From positions 4,127,501 to 4,191,500 of the forward strand of contig NZ_CP069354.1 of the NCBI RefSeq assembly GCF_016864375.1: 64,000 bases of DNA, given 5' to 3'. The translations under genes were made by a program, and so were the position numbers. Numbering within the stretch: the first letter of the stretch is position 1; the number at the start of each line of letters is the position of its first letter. Under the pieces are notes generated by a model that was not told the DNA's origin, did not search any database, and was given only the letters and a program-made list of their open reading frames with translations. Below, in pieces: positions 1-8,616 of the stretch. This DNA is from Microvirga sp. VF16 (lineage in GTDB: Bacteria; Pseudomonadota; Alphaproteobacteria; Rhizobiales; Beijerinckiaceae).

Positions 1-346
1 CGACGAGCGGCACGCTGGCGAACGCGTATTGCTCCTCGAGAATGACACCGAGAAGCGCGTACGCAATATAGAGCGGCACCAAAACGGCCAGGGCGATGAG
101 AAAGCCGATGAGCAGCTCCTTGGCCGTGCCGGTATATTCGAATGCTTCGCCCTCGACCTGAGTATTGGCCCACAGGTGACGGCGCAATTTCGTGATCAGC
201 CAGAAGCGATAAAAGCCAAATGTCGGAATCTGGAAAAGACTTCCGGTGATCAGAAGCTTCAGAAATTCGCGGCCCTGTCCGGAGAAGGACATGGGTGAGC
301 TTTGCAATGCGGGAAGCGATCCATCCGCATGAAGAGAGGCAGTCAT
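1..346 (-). CDS. DUF898 (YjgN-like) membrane protein, 5' part only
   Basis: Only the first 115 codons are in the window; the gene runs off the left edge. The segment around residues 33-65 (GFYRFW, then an N-T-x-V-E-G-E-x-F-E-Y-T-G pattern) is the DUF898/YjgN signature, followed by a hydrophobic helix (LLIGFLIALAVLVPLYIAYA). Family members are inner-membrane proteins of unknown function. The ATG at 344-346 was chosen because the reading frame is open and an internal ATG at 290-292 would only remove 18 residues before the conserved part; either is possible. It is divergent from a MarR-type regulator, which may control it (inference). Confidence 0.8.
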   Translation of the reverse strand, partial: MTASLHADGSLPALQSSPMSFSGQGREFLKLLITGSLFQIPTFGFYRFWLITKLRRHLWANTQVEGEAFEYTGTAKELLIGFLIALAVLVPLYIAYALLGVILEEQYAFASVPLV

Positions 347-533
347 GAGGAAACCTTCAAAGGTGTTCTGCCTCATTCTTACCACGGCAAGTCAACAATA
401 GAACATATCGTGCGGCAAGTTGCCCTGCCATTCGGGGATCCAAAGCAATTTCTTGGTAAATGCCCGCTTCCTGTTCGAGGGGTGACGGGCGCAACGGTTT
501 CAATGTAAACTATTTGCCCGTATCAGGAGCCTG
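347..533. promoter_or_regulatory. Divergent intergenic region between DUF898 gene and marR
   Basis: This 187-bp gap must hold promoters for both flanking genes. It contains a perfect GGCAA-g-TTGCC palindrome at 414-424 and an imperfect GTTT...AAAC repeat near 496-511, either of which could be a MarR operator. A ribosome-binding site (AGGAG) lies about 7 bases before the marR ATG. No function is demonstrated. Confidence 0.35.
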
Positions 534-1028
534 ATGCCTTTGACGTCTCTCTCGCCAGCCCCTTCCTCCATCGAGACCGCCGACCCGTTGCGGATCTGGT
601 TTCGCTTCATCCGCCTGAACCGCCGGGCGACGAACGCGGTTGCTACGGAACTGAAAGAGCTGGGCCTGTCGATCCCGCAATTCGATCTGCTCTCCACACT
701 CACGGAGCGCGAGGGCATGAGCCAGCAGGAACTGGCGGAGCGGCTCTACGTCACCAAGGGCAACGTCTCAGGACTTCTCGACCGCATGGTCGAGGCCGGA
801 CTCGCCGAGCGGCGTTCGATCCCCGGCGACCGGCGTTCCAATGCCCTCTACCTGACATCGAAGGGACGGGACCTCGCCAATCGCGGGATCGCGGCGCAAC
901 GGGCTTATGTCATGCGCACGCTCGGAACGCTCCCACCTCAGGATCTGGCCGACTTGGAGCGCATCGTTCTGGCCTGGCGGGATCGGGCGCGCGCAGAAGA
1001 AGACCCCCCAGCCTCCAAACCTCGATAG
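534..1028 (+). CDS. MarR family transcriptional regulator
   Basis: A 164-aa winged-helix protein of normal MarR length. Residues about 55-100 form the recognition helix and wing: MSQQELAERLYVTKGNVSGL is followed by LLDRMVEAGLAERR and the D-R-R-S-N wing tip that is diagnostic of MarR proteins. Such dimers usually bind palindromes and release DNA when a small ligand binds. The ATG is preceded by AGGAG. The next gene, a patatin-like lipase, begins 8 bp after its stop, so the two are probably cotranscribed. It may also control the divergent DUF898 gene. The ligand cannot be told from sequence. Confidence 0.9.
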   Translation: MPLTSLSPAPSSIETADPLRIWFRFIRLNRRATNAVATELKELGLSIPQFDLLSTLTEREGMSQQELAERLYVTKGNVSGLLDRMVEAGLAERRSIPGDRRSNALYLTSKGRDLANRGIAAQRAYVMRTLGTLPPQDLADLERIVLAWRDRARAEEDPPASKPR

Positions 1029-1036
1029 GACCATCC

Positions 1037-1882
1037 ATGTTCGATGCGGTGGCATTCGCGGGCGGCGGGAACCGCTGCTACTGGCAGGGCGGTTTTTGGG
1101 AAGCGGCCGCGCCCCTGCTCGGCCTGAAGCCCGAGATGGTCGTCGGCGTGAGCGCGGGCGCCTGGTCCGCCTGCTACAGCCTTCTCGGACTCGGACGGCG
1201 TGTGAACGAGATGGTGGCGGAAGGCTGTAGCCTCGGGCGCCGCAACTTCGAATGGCGCGCCTGGCGCAGCGAAGGCTCGCCCTGGCCGGTCTCGCTCATG
1301 TATCGCAGCCTGATCGAAGCCATCATCAACGAGAATGCGCTGGAACGCCTGAAGCAGGGCCCGAGCATCCTGATCGGGCTTGCCCGCAAGCCGCGCCGCC
1401 TGCCCCTCTCGCTCGCCATTCCGCTCGGCATCGCGACCTATCAGATCGAGAAGAAATGGCGCTCTCCCGTTCATCCGCGCGGCGGACGCGTTCTGGGCTT
1501 CCGGCCGGAATTCGTCCAGGTGCAGGATCTCACCTCCCCGGCTGAACTGTCGGCTGCCCTGATGGCGAGCGCCAGCGTGCCGCCCTTTATGCCTGTCGGT
1601 CGTATCGGCGGCATGGCGGCGCTCGATGGCGGGCTTGTCGACAACGTGCCGACGGAACCCCTCCTCCCGGTCGAGGAGCAGGGCGGCAAAACCCTCGTCA
1701 TTCTCTCGCGCCTCTATCGTGCCTTCCCGAAAGTGAAGGGCCGCACCTATATCCAGCCCTCCGAACCGGTCCCCATCGGGCAGTTCGACATCACCAATCC
1801 TGCTGGCATCCGCAAAGCCTATGAGATGGGTTTGAGGGATGGCGAGGCCTTTGCAAAAGGTGCGGGTGCGCACAGCTTGTAA
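1037..1882 (+). CDS. Patatin-like phospholipase
   Basis: A 281-aa cytoplasmic-looking lipid acyl hydrolase. It shows the three patatin hallmarks in order: the oxyanion-hole glycine run (AGGGNR, residues 8-13), the nucleophile elbow G-V-S-A-G with Ser39, and the catalytic dyad Asp197 in a D-G-G motif. It would hydrolyse ester bonds of phospholipids or neutral lipids by a Ser-Asp dyad. No signal peptide is visible. It lies 8 bp downstream of the MarR gene, suggesting that the regulator and hydrolase respond to the same lipid or aromatic signal; that link is inference. The substrate is unknown. Confidence 0.88.
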   Translation: MFDAVAFAGGGNRCYWQGGFWEAAAPLLGLKPEMVVGVSAGAWSACYSLLGLGRRVNEMVAEGCSLGRRNFEWRAWRSEGSPWPVSLMYRSLIEAIINENALERLKQGPSILIGLARKPRRLPLSLAIPLGIATYQIEKKWRSPVHPRGGRVLGFRPEFVQVQDLTSPAELSAALMASASVPPFMPVGRIGGMAALDGGLVDNVPTEPLLPVEEQGGKTLVILSRLYRAFPKVKGRTYIQPSEPVPIGQFDITNPAGIRKAYEMGLRDGEAFAKGAGAHSL

Positions 1883-1940
1883 CGAAGCTTGACCTTAGAA
1901 GCTCCCCTACCTGTCCTAACGTCAGCAACGGGAAGCCATC

Positions 1941-2411
1941 ATGACGCCACGCTGGATCGACACATTGCTCTCAAATCGGGGAACGGAAATTGCCGCCCGG
2001 GTTCTGCTCACCTTTCCGTTCTGGGCCAGTGGTCTCATCAAGCTCCTGGATTTCCCGGGCGGCGTGGCGGAGATGCGTCAGTTTGGTCTGGAGCCGGCCT
2101 GGCTTTTCAACGGCCTCACGATCTTCGTTCAGCTGACGGGGTCCGCCCTCATCATCGCGAAGCGCTGGACCTGGCTCGGTGCCGGAGCTCTAGGCGTCTT
2201 CACCTTCCTGACCATCCTGATCGTTCATGCCTTCTGGCGCCTTGAGGGCGAGCGGGCCGTCATGGCGCTCCATACAGCCGGTGAGCATGTGGGCATGATC
2301 GGCGCGCTCATTCTGGTGTCGATCCTCGCCCTGCGTCCAAGACCTGCATCCCAGACGACTGCAGATGCTCAGAGACTAATCGCAGCCTCGGCAGGAATGT
2401 TGCACCGTTAA
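1941..2411 (+). CDS. DoxX family membrane protein
   Basis: A 156-aa protein with four predicted membrane segments (around residues 18-36, 55-72, 78-97 and 113-130). The start of the first helix (ARVLLTFPFWASGLIKLLDF) and the following G-V-A-E-M-R-Q-F-G-L fit the DoxX/SURF4-like family, which is linked to redox or quinone-related functions in some bacteria but is mostly uncharacterised. It starts 58 bp after the patatin gene, on the same strand, and may belong to the same transcript. The C-terminal ~25 residues are polar and variable. Confidence 0.8.
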   Translation: MTPRWIDTLLSNRGTEIAARVLLTFPFWASGLIKLLDFPGGVAEMRQFGLEPAWLFNGLTIFVQLTGSALIIAKRWTWLGAGALGVFTFLTILIVHAFWRLEGERAVMALHTAGEHVGMIGALILVSILALRPRPASQTTADAQRLIAASAGMLHR

Positions 2412-2542
2412 GGGTTGATTCAGCTTGAAGAGTTCATCTGCAGCCAAGCCAGCACATGATCACAGGTCCGCCCCAAAGCGGTCACAGCCCTGCAGATCAT
2501 AACAGCAGGTTGCCAAGACAGCCTGACTTCCAGAGAGGATTC

Positions 2543-2731
2543 ATGACCCAGCAAGCTTCAGACCGCGATATCCGACCGAGCGAACAGAACGCCGCCCATT
2601 CCATTCCGGCTTTCAAGGCCGTCGCTCTGCCCGCTCTCGCCGCAGCCGTCCAGGCTGCCAAGTTCCAGCAGAGCCGTCCGAAGACCTCCGAGCTTCCTGC
2701 AATCCTGCGCAAGGAAGCCGTGCTGGATTAA
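2543..2731 (+). CDS. Small hypothetical protein (62 aa)
   Basis: I do not recognise this protein. The ATG at 2543 is preceded by GAGAGGA at a normal distance, which is why I prefer it to an upstream in-frame ATG at 2456. The product is soluble, alanine-rich in the centre (AVALPALAAAVQAAKFQQ could form one amphipathic helix) and has a basic stretch near its C-terminus. It is followed after 27 bp by a hairpin and faces the peroxidase gene convergently. Confidence 0.5.
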   Translation: MTQQASDRDIRPSEQNAAHSIPAFKAVALPALAAAVQAAKFQQSRPKTSELPAILRKEAVLD

Positions 2732-2758
2732 GCTGACTCCAGCCGACCCGAATATTGA

Positions 2759-2794
2759 GGTGGAGCTACCCTGCTGATGTTGGGCAGCTCCACC
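2759..2794. terminator. Hairpin between convergent genes
   Basis: A perfect 9-bp stem (GGTGGAGCT / AGCTCCACC) with an 18-base loop lies between the small gene ending at 2731 and the peroxidase gene ending at 2825 on the other strand. It could serve as a two-way terminator, but neither side has a T-run, so an intrinsic terminator is not certain. Confidence 0.4.
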
Positions 2795-2824
2795 GTTATG
2801 CGTCCGCCACGTCACTCGTTCCGC

Positions 2825-5800
2825 TCAGGCCAAAATGACATCGCTTGAACCGAACGACAGTGGTTGCGGGCTGGGCTCCGAATGCGACAGATCCAGAGTA
2901 ACGGCTTCATCACCTGCAGAGCCCGAAAGCGCCTGTCCATCCTCGGACGAACTTGACTCGAAGCCTTCAAAATCAGCAGCAATGTCTTGCGTCGCCGAGT
3001 CCGCAACTGCTTGATGCTTGAATCCCAATCCATCATCGACGAGAATCGACCGATCCGAAAACTGCAGTTTCTCGATGTTTTCGAGAGTATCGGTTCCGTC
3101 CTTTCCTACCTTGTCGGTGACGGTCACGGTGCCGTCGGCGCTGTGCTTGATGGTGTAGTTGCGGAAGCGGCCGGAAAAGGCGGCCGTGTCAGTGTCCGCC
3201 AACGGCTCACCGAATGGATTGCCGTTATCGCCGATCAGATGATCGTTGCCGGCTCCGCCCTTGATCCAATCGTTGCCTTCGTTCCCGAGCAGTTCGTCCT
3301 CACCGCTGCCGCCGTCGATGTGGTCGTTGTCGAGGCCGCCGAAGACCTCGTCGTCGCCGGCACCGGCCCAGATGCGATCACGGCCTTCCAGACCGACGAG
3401 CAGGTCGTCTCCAGCCCCTCCTTCCATGCTGTCGTTTCCGCCCGCACCCTTGAAGAAATCGTCTCCGCCCTCGCCCGACATTCTGTCGTTGCCGTCGCCG
3501 CCGATGAGCGCATCGTTCCCAAGACCTGAAACGAGCACGTCGTTGCCGCCATCGCCCCAGAGCGTGTCGTCACCGGCGCCGGACCTTACGCGATCGATCC
3601 GCTCGGTCCCACCCATCACCACATGGGCTGTGCCATTGTAAGTGATCCAGCCATCGCGCCAGACGACTCCGACCGAGCCGCCTGTCGGATAGGTCGAAGG
3701 ATCGCCGATCTCGATCGTGTAGTCCGGCACCGAGAAGACATCGAAGGGAAGATGCTTCGCGCCGGTGTTTCGCATCACCAGTTCGGAGAAGGACGTTCCT
3801 TCGAGCTGTGTCAGGAAATTGGTGCCCTCCAGTCGCGACAGGTAATAGAAGCGATCCCCGCTCTGCAGCTTTTCCATCTGCGTCTCGAAGACGAAGTTGA
3901 ACGTCGAACCGAGAAGGCCGCCGGATGCCAAGGGTTTCTCGGCGAGCCCACCGATCCACAGATCGATATCGTCGATGCCTGTCTCACGTCCTGCGAAGCC
4001 TCCGGTTCCATTCAGGAAGTCGGTGTCCGAAGCAGTACTCTCATTCTCGGCCGTCGCAGGATCATCATCTCGCCCCTCGACAATCACGGTTGCTGCGGCG
4101 CGCTTTTCCGCCGCCGTCGTGGCCTCATCGAGAAGAGGATGAATGCCATAGGCCGCGATGAAATTGATCAACGACTCGGGGTGGCGGATGTTGCCACCGA
4201 ACTCTGCCCAATTCTCATAGGGCTTAAGATCGGAGTCGTTAGTTCCCTCAAAAAATTGCTCGCGCACCGTGTTGAGAGAGGGAATGCCCGTATCCCGACC
4301 GCGAGCGAGATTGATGGCGGCAAGATCGAGTGGCAATCCATAGACGCTGTTGCGCAGGGCGTCGGTCACGAACTCATCGATCTCGTTACCCGCCTGATTG
4401 GTCGCGCCGCGCACGATTTCTCCCGCTGCAGTGCCGGATATGCCCCGCTGCGCATAAGCCACTGGATTCAAGAAAGCGCCCACGAGACTCAGTTGCTGAT
4501 CGCCCGCAGCATTGGGATCCGCATCGACCACATTACCATCGGCATCGATGCGGTCGACAGTCTCCCGCAGCAGGGAATGCCCGAAGCGATAGACCGTATG
4601 CGCGAACTCCGCCGCGATAGCAGGATCGATATTGACGTTGTGCGCTTCGAACTCGTCGATATTGGGCTGGATGCGCCGCGCGAAATTCTCGAACACCAGA
4701 TGCTGATATTGCATCTCGGTGCCGAAGCGCGCAGCCTGAAACAACCGCTCGCCGTTCCATTCGCTCTCCTGGATGCCATCGGTGAGGTCTGCTCCCGGCA
4801 GCAGCCACTGGCGCGCGAAATCGGAATCGGCGGGCAACTCGGCGCGGATCAGATCCTTGATATGATCGAGCAGCCGGTTGTGCTCGGCATGGAAGATGTG
4901 ATGCACCGCCGTCAAACCGACATTCTCATTCCCACGCCCGTCACCCGTGATGAAATGCGCGTCGAGAAGTTCGTTATCGTAATTGCCGGTCGTGTCCGAG
5001 CCGTCGAGATTGGCGAGGCTGACCTCGAGGTCGCCGTCGGCAACTTTTCCGGTCGGAATGGCGTCGTGCGCGATATCGTCGAGAAAGGCGTGGCCCGTAT
5101 GGGCAGCGCCGGTCGTCTTCACGGGAGCCGAGGGATCGCCTTCGACAAGAATGTCGTCATCCGTGCCTGCACGCCCGTCCTCACCCGGCAGCACAAGTTG
5201 CGCGAATCCATTGGGCCCCCGAAGGAACTGGCCATATTCGTCGGTCGCCAGCAGCGGGATGTTGGTCACGTCCTCGTCGGTGAGCTCGATGCCGAGCATA
5301 GTTCTGGCCTGGGCTTTCACATCGCCCCAGGTCGGAAGCCCGCCACCGGCATGGTCGAGCAAGGCCCCGGTGGTCACCGGCTTGCCGTTCGCATCGAGTG
5401 CATATTCGCGCAAGAACACCTGATGCGAGGGATGCGAGGTGTAAGTCTGGTTCTGATCGATAAACGGCGTGGTCTGATTGGTGTGTTCATGAATATCATC
5501 TGCCGTTCCGACCACTCCATCAGGTCCCGGCTGATTGGTCGCCCGCGTCAGCACCATGAAATTTTCATTGCTGCCGGCCACGTAGAGCGGATCATCCGGC
5601 TGCAATGGAATGATGACCGATCCGCTCTTGCCCTTGTTGACGAGATCGAGGCCGTGATCGAAGAACTGGCCGAACAGGATGAACCATTGATTGAACGGCG
5701 CCGCGCCGGCGTCGGGCGCCACATTGGCGATCAGGCCGTCCCCGTTCTCATCGACAGCGCGTGCTGCCGGGTTGGTGTCTCCATTCTGGTCCACGATCAG

Positions 5801-6079
5801 GTTACTGATGGTGCGGGGTTCCGAATCCATCACTCTCGTGTCGCTAAGAACCTGCTCGTATGACGTCCCGCTCTCGGCTTCACGAAATTCAGCATCGGTC
5901 AGGCGGGGAAAGACACGATCGGCGGCGCCGTAGTCGTAGTGGCCGGATACGATGCTGTTGCCTGTGCCGCTGACCGTTCGAAGCCCGAACGGTAGGGAAG
6001 GATCGTTGATCGGCGTGTGCGTTTCGCTCTGGAGAATTTGGGAGAGGATGAAGTCGAGATCGGACCGAATGAGCAACAT
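2825..6079 (-). CDS. Animal-type haem peroxidase with C-terminal RTX repeats
   Basis: A 1084-aa secreted peroxidase. The peroxidase domain spans roughly residues 60-800: distal His142 in FGQFFDHGLDL, the catalytic Arg382-x-x-Glu385 pair (GRGNENVGLTAVHH), the EHNRLL segment, and proximal His501 in YRFGHSLL, all as in the myeloperoxidase/peroxinectin superfamily. Residues about 833-952 are a block of GGxGxDxxx nonapeptides that bind calcium and mark type I secretion substrates; the acidic C-terminal tail would carry the export signal. There is no Sec signal peptide, as expected for this route. GGAGGAGA stands before the ATG at 6077-6079. The only exporter in the window is at 58.6-61.8 kb. Peroxidase/RTX fusions are known in alphaproteobacteria; substrate and role are not known here. 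Confidence 0.92.
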   Translation of the reverse strand: MLLIRSDLDFILSQILQSETHTPINDPSLPFGLRTVSGTGNSIVSGHYDYGAADRVFPRLTDAEFREAESGTSYEQVLSDTRVMDSEPRTISNLIVDQNGDTNPAARAVDENGDGLIANVAPDAGAAPFNQWFILFGQFFDHGLDLVNKGKSGSVIIPLQPDDPLYVAGSNENFMVLTRATNQPGPDGVVGTADDIHEHTNQTTPFIDQNQTYTSHPSHQVFLREYALDANGKPVTTGALLDHAGGGLPTWGDVKAQARTMLGIELTDEDVTNIPLLATDEYGQFLRGPNGFAQLVLPGEDGRAGTDDDILVEGDPSAPVKTTGAAHTGHAFLDDIAHDAIPTGKVADGDLEVSLANLDGSDTTGNYDNELLDAHFITGDGRGNENVGLTAVHHIFHAEHNRLLDHIKDLIRAELPADSDFARQWLLPGADLTDGIQESEWNGERLFQAARFGTEMQYQHLVFENFARRIQPNIDEFEAHNVNIDPAIAAEFAHTVYRFGHSLLRETVDRIDADGNVVDADPNAAGDQQLSLVGAFLNPVAYAQRGISGTAAGEIVRGATNQAGNEIDEFVTDALRNSVYGLPLDLAAINLARGRDTGIPSLNTVREQFFEGTNDSDLKPYENWAEFGGNIRHPESLINFIAAYGIHPLLDEATTAAEKRAAATVIVEGRDDDPATAENESTASDTDFLNGTGGFAGRETGIDDIDLWIGGLAEKPLASGGLLGSTFNFVFETQMEKLQSGDRFYYLSRLEGTNFLTQLEGTSFSELVMRNTGAKHLPFDVFSVPDYTIEIGDPSTYPTGGSVGVVWRDGWITYNGTAHVVMGGTERIDRVRSGAGDDTLWGDGGNDVLVSGLGNDALIGGDGNDRMSGEGGDDFFKGAGGNDSMEGGAGDDLLVGLEGRDRIWAGAGDDEVFGGLDNDHIDGGSGEDELLGNEGNDWIKGGAGNDHLIGDNGNPFGEPLADTDTAAFSGRFRNYTIKHSADGTVTVTDKVGKDGTDTLENIEKLQFSDRSILVDDGLGFKHQAVADSATQDIAADFEGFESSSSEDGQALSGSAGDEAVTLDLSHSEPSPQPLSFGSSDVILA

Positions 6080-6762
6080 GACATGTCTCCTCCGAATTGG
6101 CCCGGTGGGACGGAGGAGTAGGACCAGAATTTGTGGCGATCATAAGTTAAAAACTTGCCAAAAATTCTGTAATTGCAGAGCGATTACTTTCCAATATGAA
6201 CATTCGTGCATATTTTATGAAAACAACACAGCCATAATGGCAATTATCATGGGTTTATTTAAAAGTAATAAACTTAGTTTACTTAAATGATCTTATCGAA
6301 TAATGACACCCCAACTCGAACTGCGTAGATCAAAGCGAAGCTGTAGCAAGATCGAAAAGGCTCAGGCCTCAGCTTTGATATACGATAACTCAGCATAACG
6401 AACGGCCGGATTAATCCGTCGGTAGAAGAAGCGCGCTCATGCCTTCTGGCTCAACCACGTAAATGTGATCTAAGCCAATAGAAAATGCTTCATAGCCAAG
6501 CTGGACACAGAGCTGTTTTCCAAGACCAAGCAATATCCTGCGTATGCCCAGTATTTCGCTGGAGGCTAGCTCGGCATGACATGCGGAAGAACAGCAAAGG
6601 CGACAGAACGTCGGGCGATTGCATTCCGTTCGACCCCGGAACAGCTAAGCTGTATGAATCGCGAATCTAGTGCTTATGTTTGGAAGAGCTTCTCCGATGC
6701 GCCTCTCGATAAGGACGCATCGGATGAAATCCGAAAGCGGGGTTTGCTTCCGAGCTGATGTA
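6080..6762. other. AT-rich intergenic region upstream of the RTX peroxidase
   Basis: I see no convincing gene in these 683 bases. The part next to the peroxidase start (about 6130-6300) is much richer in A+T than the rest of the window. It contains a perfect TAAACT-t-AGTTTA palindrome at 6269-6281 inside a longer imperfect one, and an AAGTT-aaa-AACTT inverted repeat at about 6144-6156. These are candidate operator or nucleoid-protein sites for the peroxidase promoter. Short open frames at 6485-6670 and 6576-6758 look spurious. Confidence 0.4.
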
Positions 6763-7350
6763 TTAGCGGACGATGACCTTCGTGTTCAGGGCAACGCGGT
6801 TGTAGAGGTCGATCACATCGATGTTGCGCATCCGGATGCAGCCCGAGGACACTGCGTGGCCGATCTTCTCTGGCTCATTCGTGCCATGGATGCGATAGAG
6901 CGTGTCCTTGTTGCCCTCGTAGAGATAGAGCGCCCGCGCACCGAGCGGATTCTCAGGGCCGCCTTTCGTGTATTGGACGTGCGGCCAGCGGGCCTTCATC
7001 TCGGCCGGCGGATTCCAGTCGGGCCATTCCGCCTTGCGGGCAATGGTGGCCGTGCCGGCCCAGCCATAAGCCTCGTCGCCGACGGCGACGCCGTAGCGGA
7101 TCGCCTTCTTGTTGGCCTGCACGTAGTAGAGCTGGCGTTCCTTTGTATCGACCACGATGGTGCCCGGCGCCTCACCCGTCGGGTCATCGATCAGATATCG
7201 ACCAAAGCGAGGATCGTCCTCAGCCTTCGGAGTCTGCGCCATCCACTCCGTGTCGCGGGTCGAGACCTGGGGATCTGGGATGCCCTTGTAGTTACATCCG
7301 GCCAGAGCCGCGATCATTGTCAAAAGAAGGGGCAGACGGGAAAGGCGCAT
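6763..7350 (-). CDS. L,D-transpeptidase (YkuD domain) lipoprotein
   Basis: A 195-aa envelope enzyme. An N-terminal signal peptide ends in the lipobox L-A-G-C with Cys19, so it is probably a lipoprotein. The YkuD catalytic domain covers about residues 60-195, with the motif H155-G-T-N, H165 and S-S-G-C171-I-R, where Cys171 is the nucleophile. Members form 3-3 cross-links in peptidoglycan or attach proteins such as lipoproteins to it. It stands alone, transcribed leftward, divergent from the histone-deacetylase-like gene. Whether it cross-links or anchors proteins cannot be told from sequence. Confidence 0.92.
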   Translation of the reverse strand: MRLSRLPLLLTMIAALAGCNYKGIPDPQVSTRDTEWMAQTPKAEDDPRFGRYLIDDPTGEAPGTIVVDTKERQLYYVQANKKAIRYGVAVGDEAYGWAGTATIARKAEWPDWNPPAEMKARWPHVQYTKGGPENPLGARALYLYEGNKDTLYRIHGTNEPEKIGHAVSSGCIRMRNIDVIDLYNRVALNTKVIVR

Positions 7351-7532
7351 TGTGTAAGCTCTGCAGACTCAGCTTGGGCCAATAGTCGTTTCAGTCGGGG
7401 TTATAGACCGCGAGGTCCTTAAGTCGAATCGAAACACACCATGGCACGGCTCCGCATCGGAAGGTGTTGCATCACAACAACATAGACAGCCGCTCGTGAC
7501 GCTGCGACACTCGTGGTGATCTCTATTCAAGA

Positions 7533-8480
7533 ATGCTCATGTCCACGCTCTACATCGCCCACCCGGCCAGCCTCGAACACCAGACACCGCTTGGGCACCC
7601 CGAACGGCCCGACCGTATCCGCGCCATCGAGCGCGCGCTGGAGAAGGAGCGTTTCACCTCGCTCATCCGCGAGCAGGCGCCGATGGCGGAGATGGAGAGC
7701 CTCGCCCTCGCCCATCCGGAAGAATACATCGTCCGGCTTCGGGATATCAGCCCCCGAGAAGGGTTAGTCAGGATTGACGAGGACACGCTCATGTCGCCGG
7801 GCACTTACGAGGCTGCCCTCCGGGGAGCCGGCGGCGCGGTGCTGGCGGTGGACGAGGTCATGTCCGGCCAGGCGACCAATGCCTTCGTGGCGATGCGCCC
7901 GCCGGGGCATCATGCCGAGCGCATCCGGGCCATGGGCTTCTGCTTCTTCAACAACGCGGCCATCGCCGCGCGCCATGCCCAGAAGCGCCATGGGGCGGAA
8001 CGGGTCGCGATCTTCGACTGGGACGTGCATCACGGCAACGGCACGCAGGACATCTTCTGGTCGGATGCGAGCGTGCTCTATTGCTCGACCCATGAAGCCC
8101 CTCTCTATCCCGGGACCGGTGCCCTCTCTGAGAGAGGCGAGCACGGCACCATCGTCAACGCGCCGTTGGGCGCGGGCGACGGCAGCGAGGCATTCCGCGA
8201 GGCGGTGGACAACGTCGTCCTGCCGCGCATCGATGATTTTGCGCCCGACCTGATCATCATCTCGGCCGGCTTCGATGCCCATTGGCGCGATCCGCTCGCC
8301 AGCCTGAACCTGACGGAATCGGATTTCGCCTGGGCGACGCAGAAGCTGATGGATCTCGCAGAACACCATTGCGGCCGGCGGATCGTCTCCGTCCTCGAAG
8401 GCGGTTACGACCTCGAAGGCCTTGCGAGATCGACGGCCTTTCATCTCGACGCCCTCATGGGACGTGAGACGGGCGTTTAA
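7533..8480 (+). CDS. Histone deacetylase family hydrolase (AcuC/AphA-like)
   Basis: A 315-aa zinc-dependent deacetylase. It has RPPGHHA with His126-His127, the zinc ligands Asp164 and His166 in DWDVHHGNGT, and Asp248 in SAGFDAH. Bacterial homologues deacetylate acetylpolyamines, acetylated lysines or other small amides; the substrate here is unknown. There are two close ATG codons (7533 and 7539); the choice hardly alters the protein. It converges on the ribB gene, and this pairing with ribB and aroC recurs in many Rhizobiales chromosomes, which supports a core rather than an acquired gene. Confidence 0.9.
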   Translation: MLMSTLYIAHPASLEHQTPLGHPERPDRIRAIERALEKERFTSLIREQAPMAEMESLALAHPEEYIVRLRDISPREGLVRIDEDTLMSPGTYEAALRGAGGAVLAVDEVMSGQATNAFVAMRPPGHHAERIRAMGFCFFNNAAIAARHAQKRHGAERVAIFDWDVHHGNGTQDIFWSDASVLYCSTHEAPLYPGTGALSERGEHGTIVNAPLGAGDGSEAFREAVDNVVLPRIDDFAPDLIIISAGFDAHWRDPLASLNLTESDFAWATQKLMDLAEHHCGRRIVSVLEGGYDLEGLARSTAFHLDALMGRETGV

Positions 8481-8503
8481 ACGAGGTCCCACGCATCACA
8501 TGT

Positions 8504-8593
8504 GTCACGGCCGGGCTCGTCCCGGCAATCTCGCCTTTATGAGGCTCAGCGCTTTACGGATCGAGATCACCGGCACAAGGCCGGTGATCTCGC
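8504..8593. repeat. Bipartite dispersed hairpin repeat, copy 1
   Basis: Two hairpins, GGCCGGGCTCGTCCCGGC and GATCACCGGCACAAGGCCGGTGATC, separated by about 30 bases, lie between the convergent deacetylase and ribB genes. The same pair, in inverted order and orientation, recurs at 34798-34880, 52527-52637 and 54383-54472. Its place between convergent stops means it may also act as a terminator. Confidence 0.7.
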
Positions 8594-8616
8594 GAGGAGA
8601 TTTTAGGGAGCCGGCC

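Noticed and set aside
3623..5863. Long open frame (746 codons) on the plus strand
   Set aside because: It is antisense to the peroxidase, which has all catalytic residues and RTX repeats; the plus-strand translation has no domain logic and is a GC-rich shadow.
6485..6670. 61-codon frame in the AT-rich gap
   Set aside because: Odd composition, no ribosome site, overlapped by another equally weak frame.
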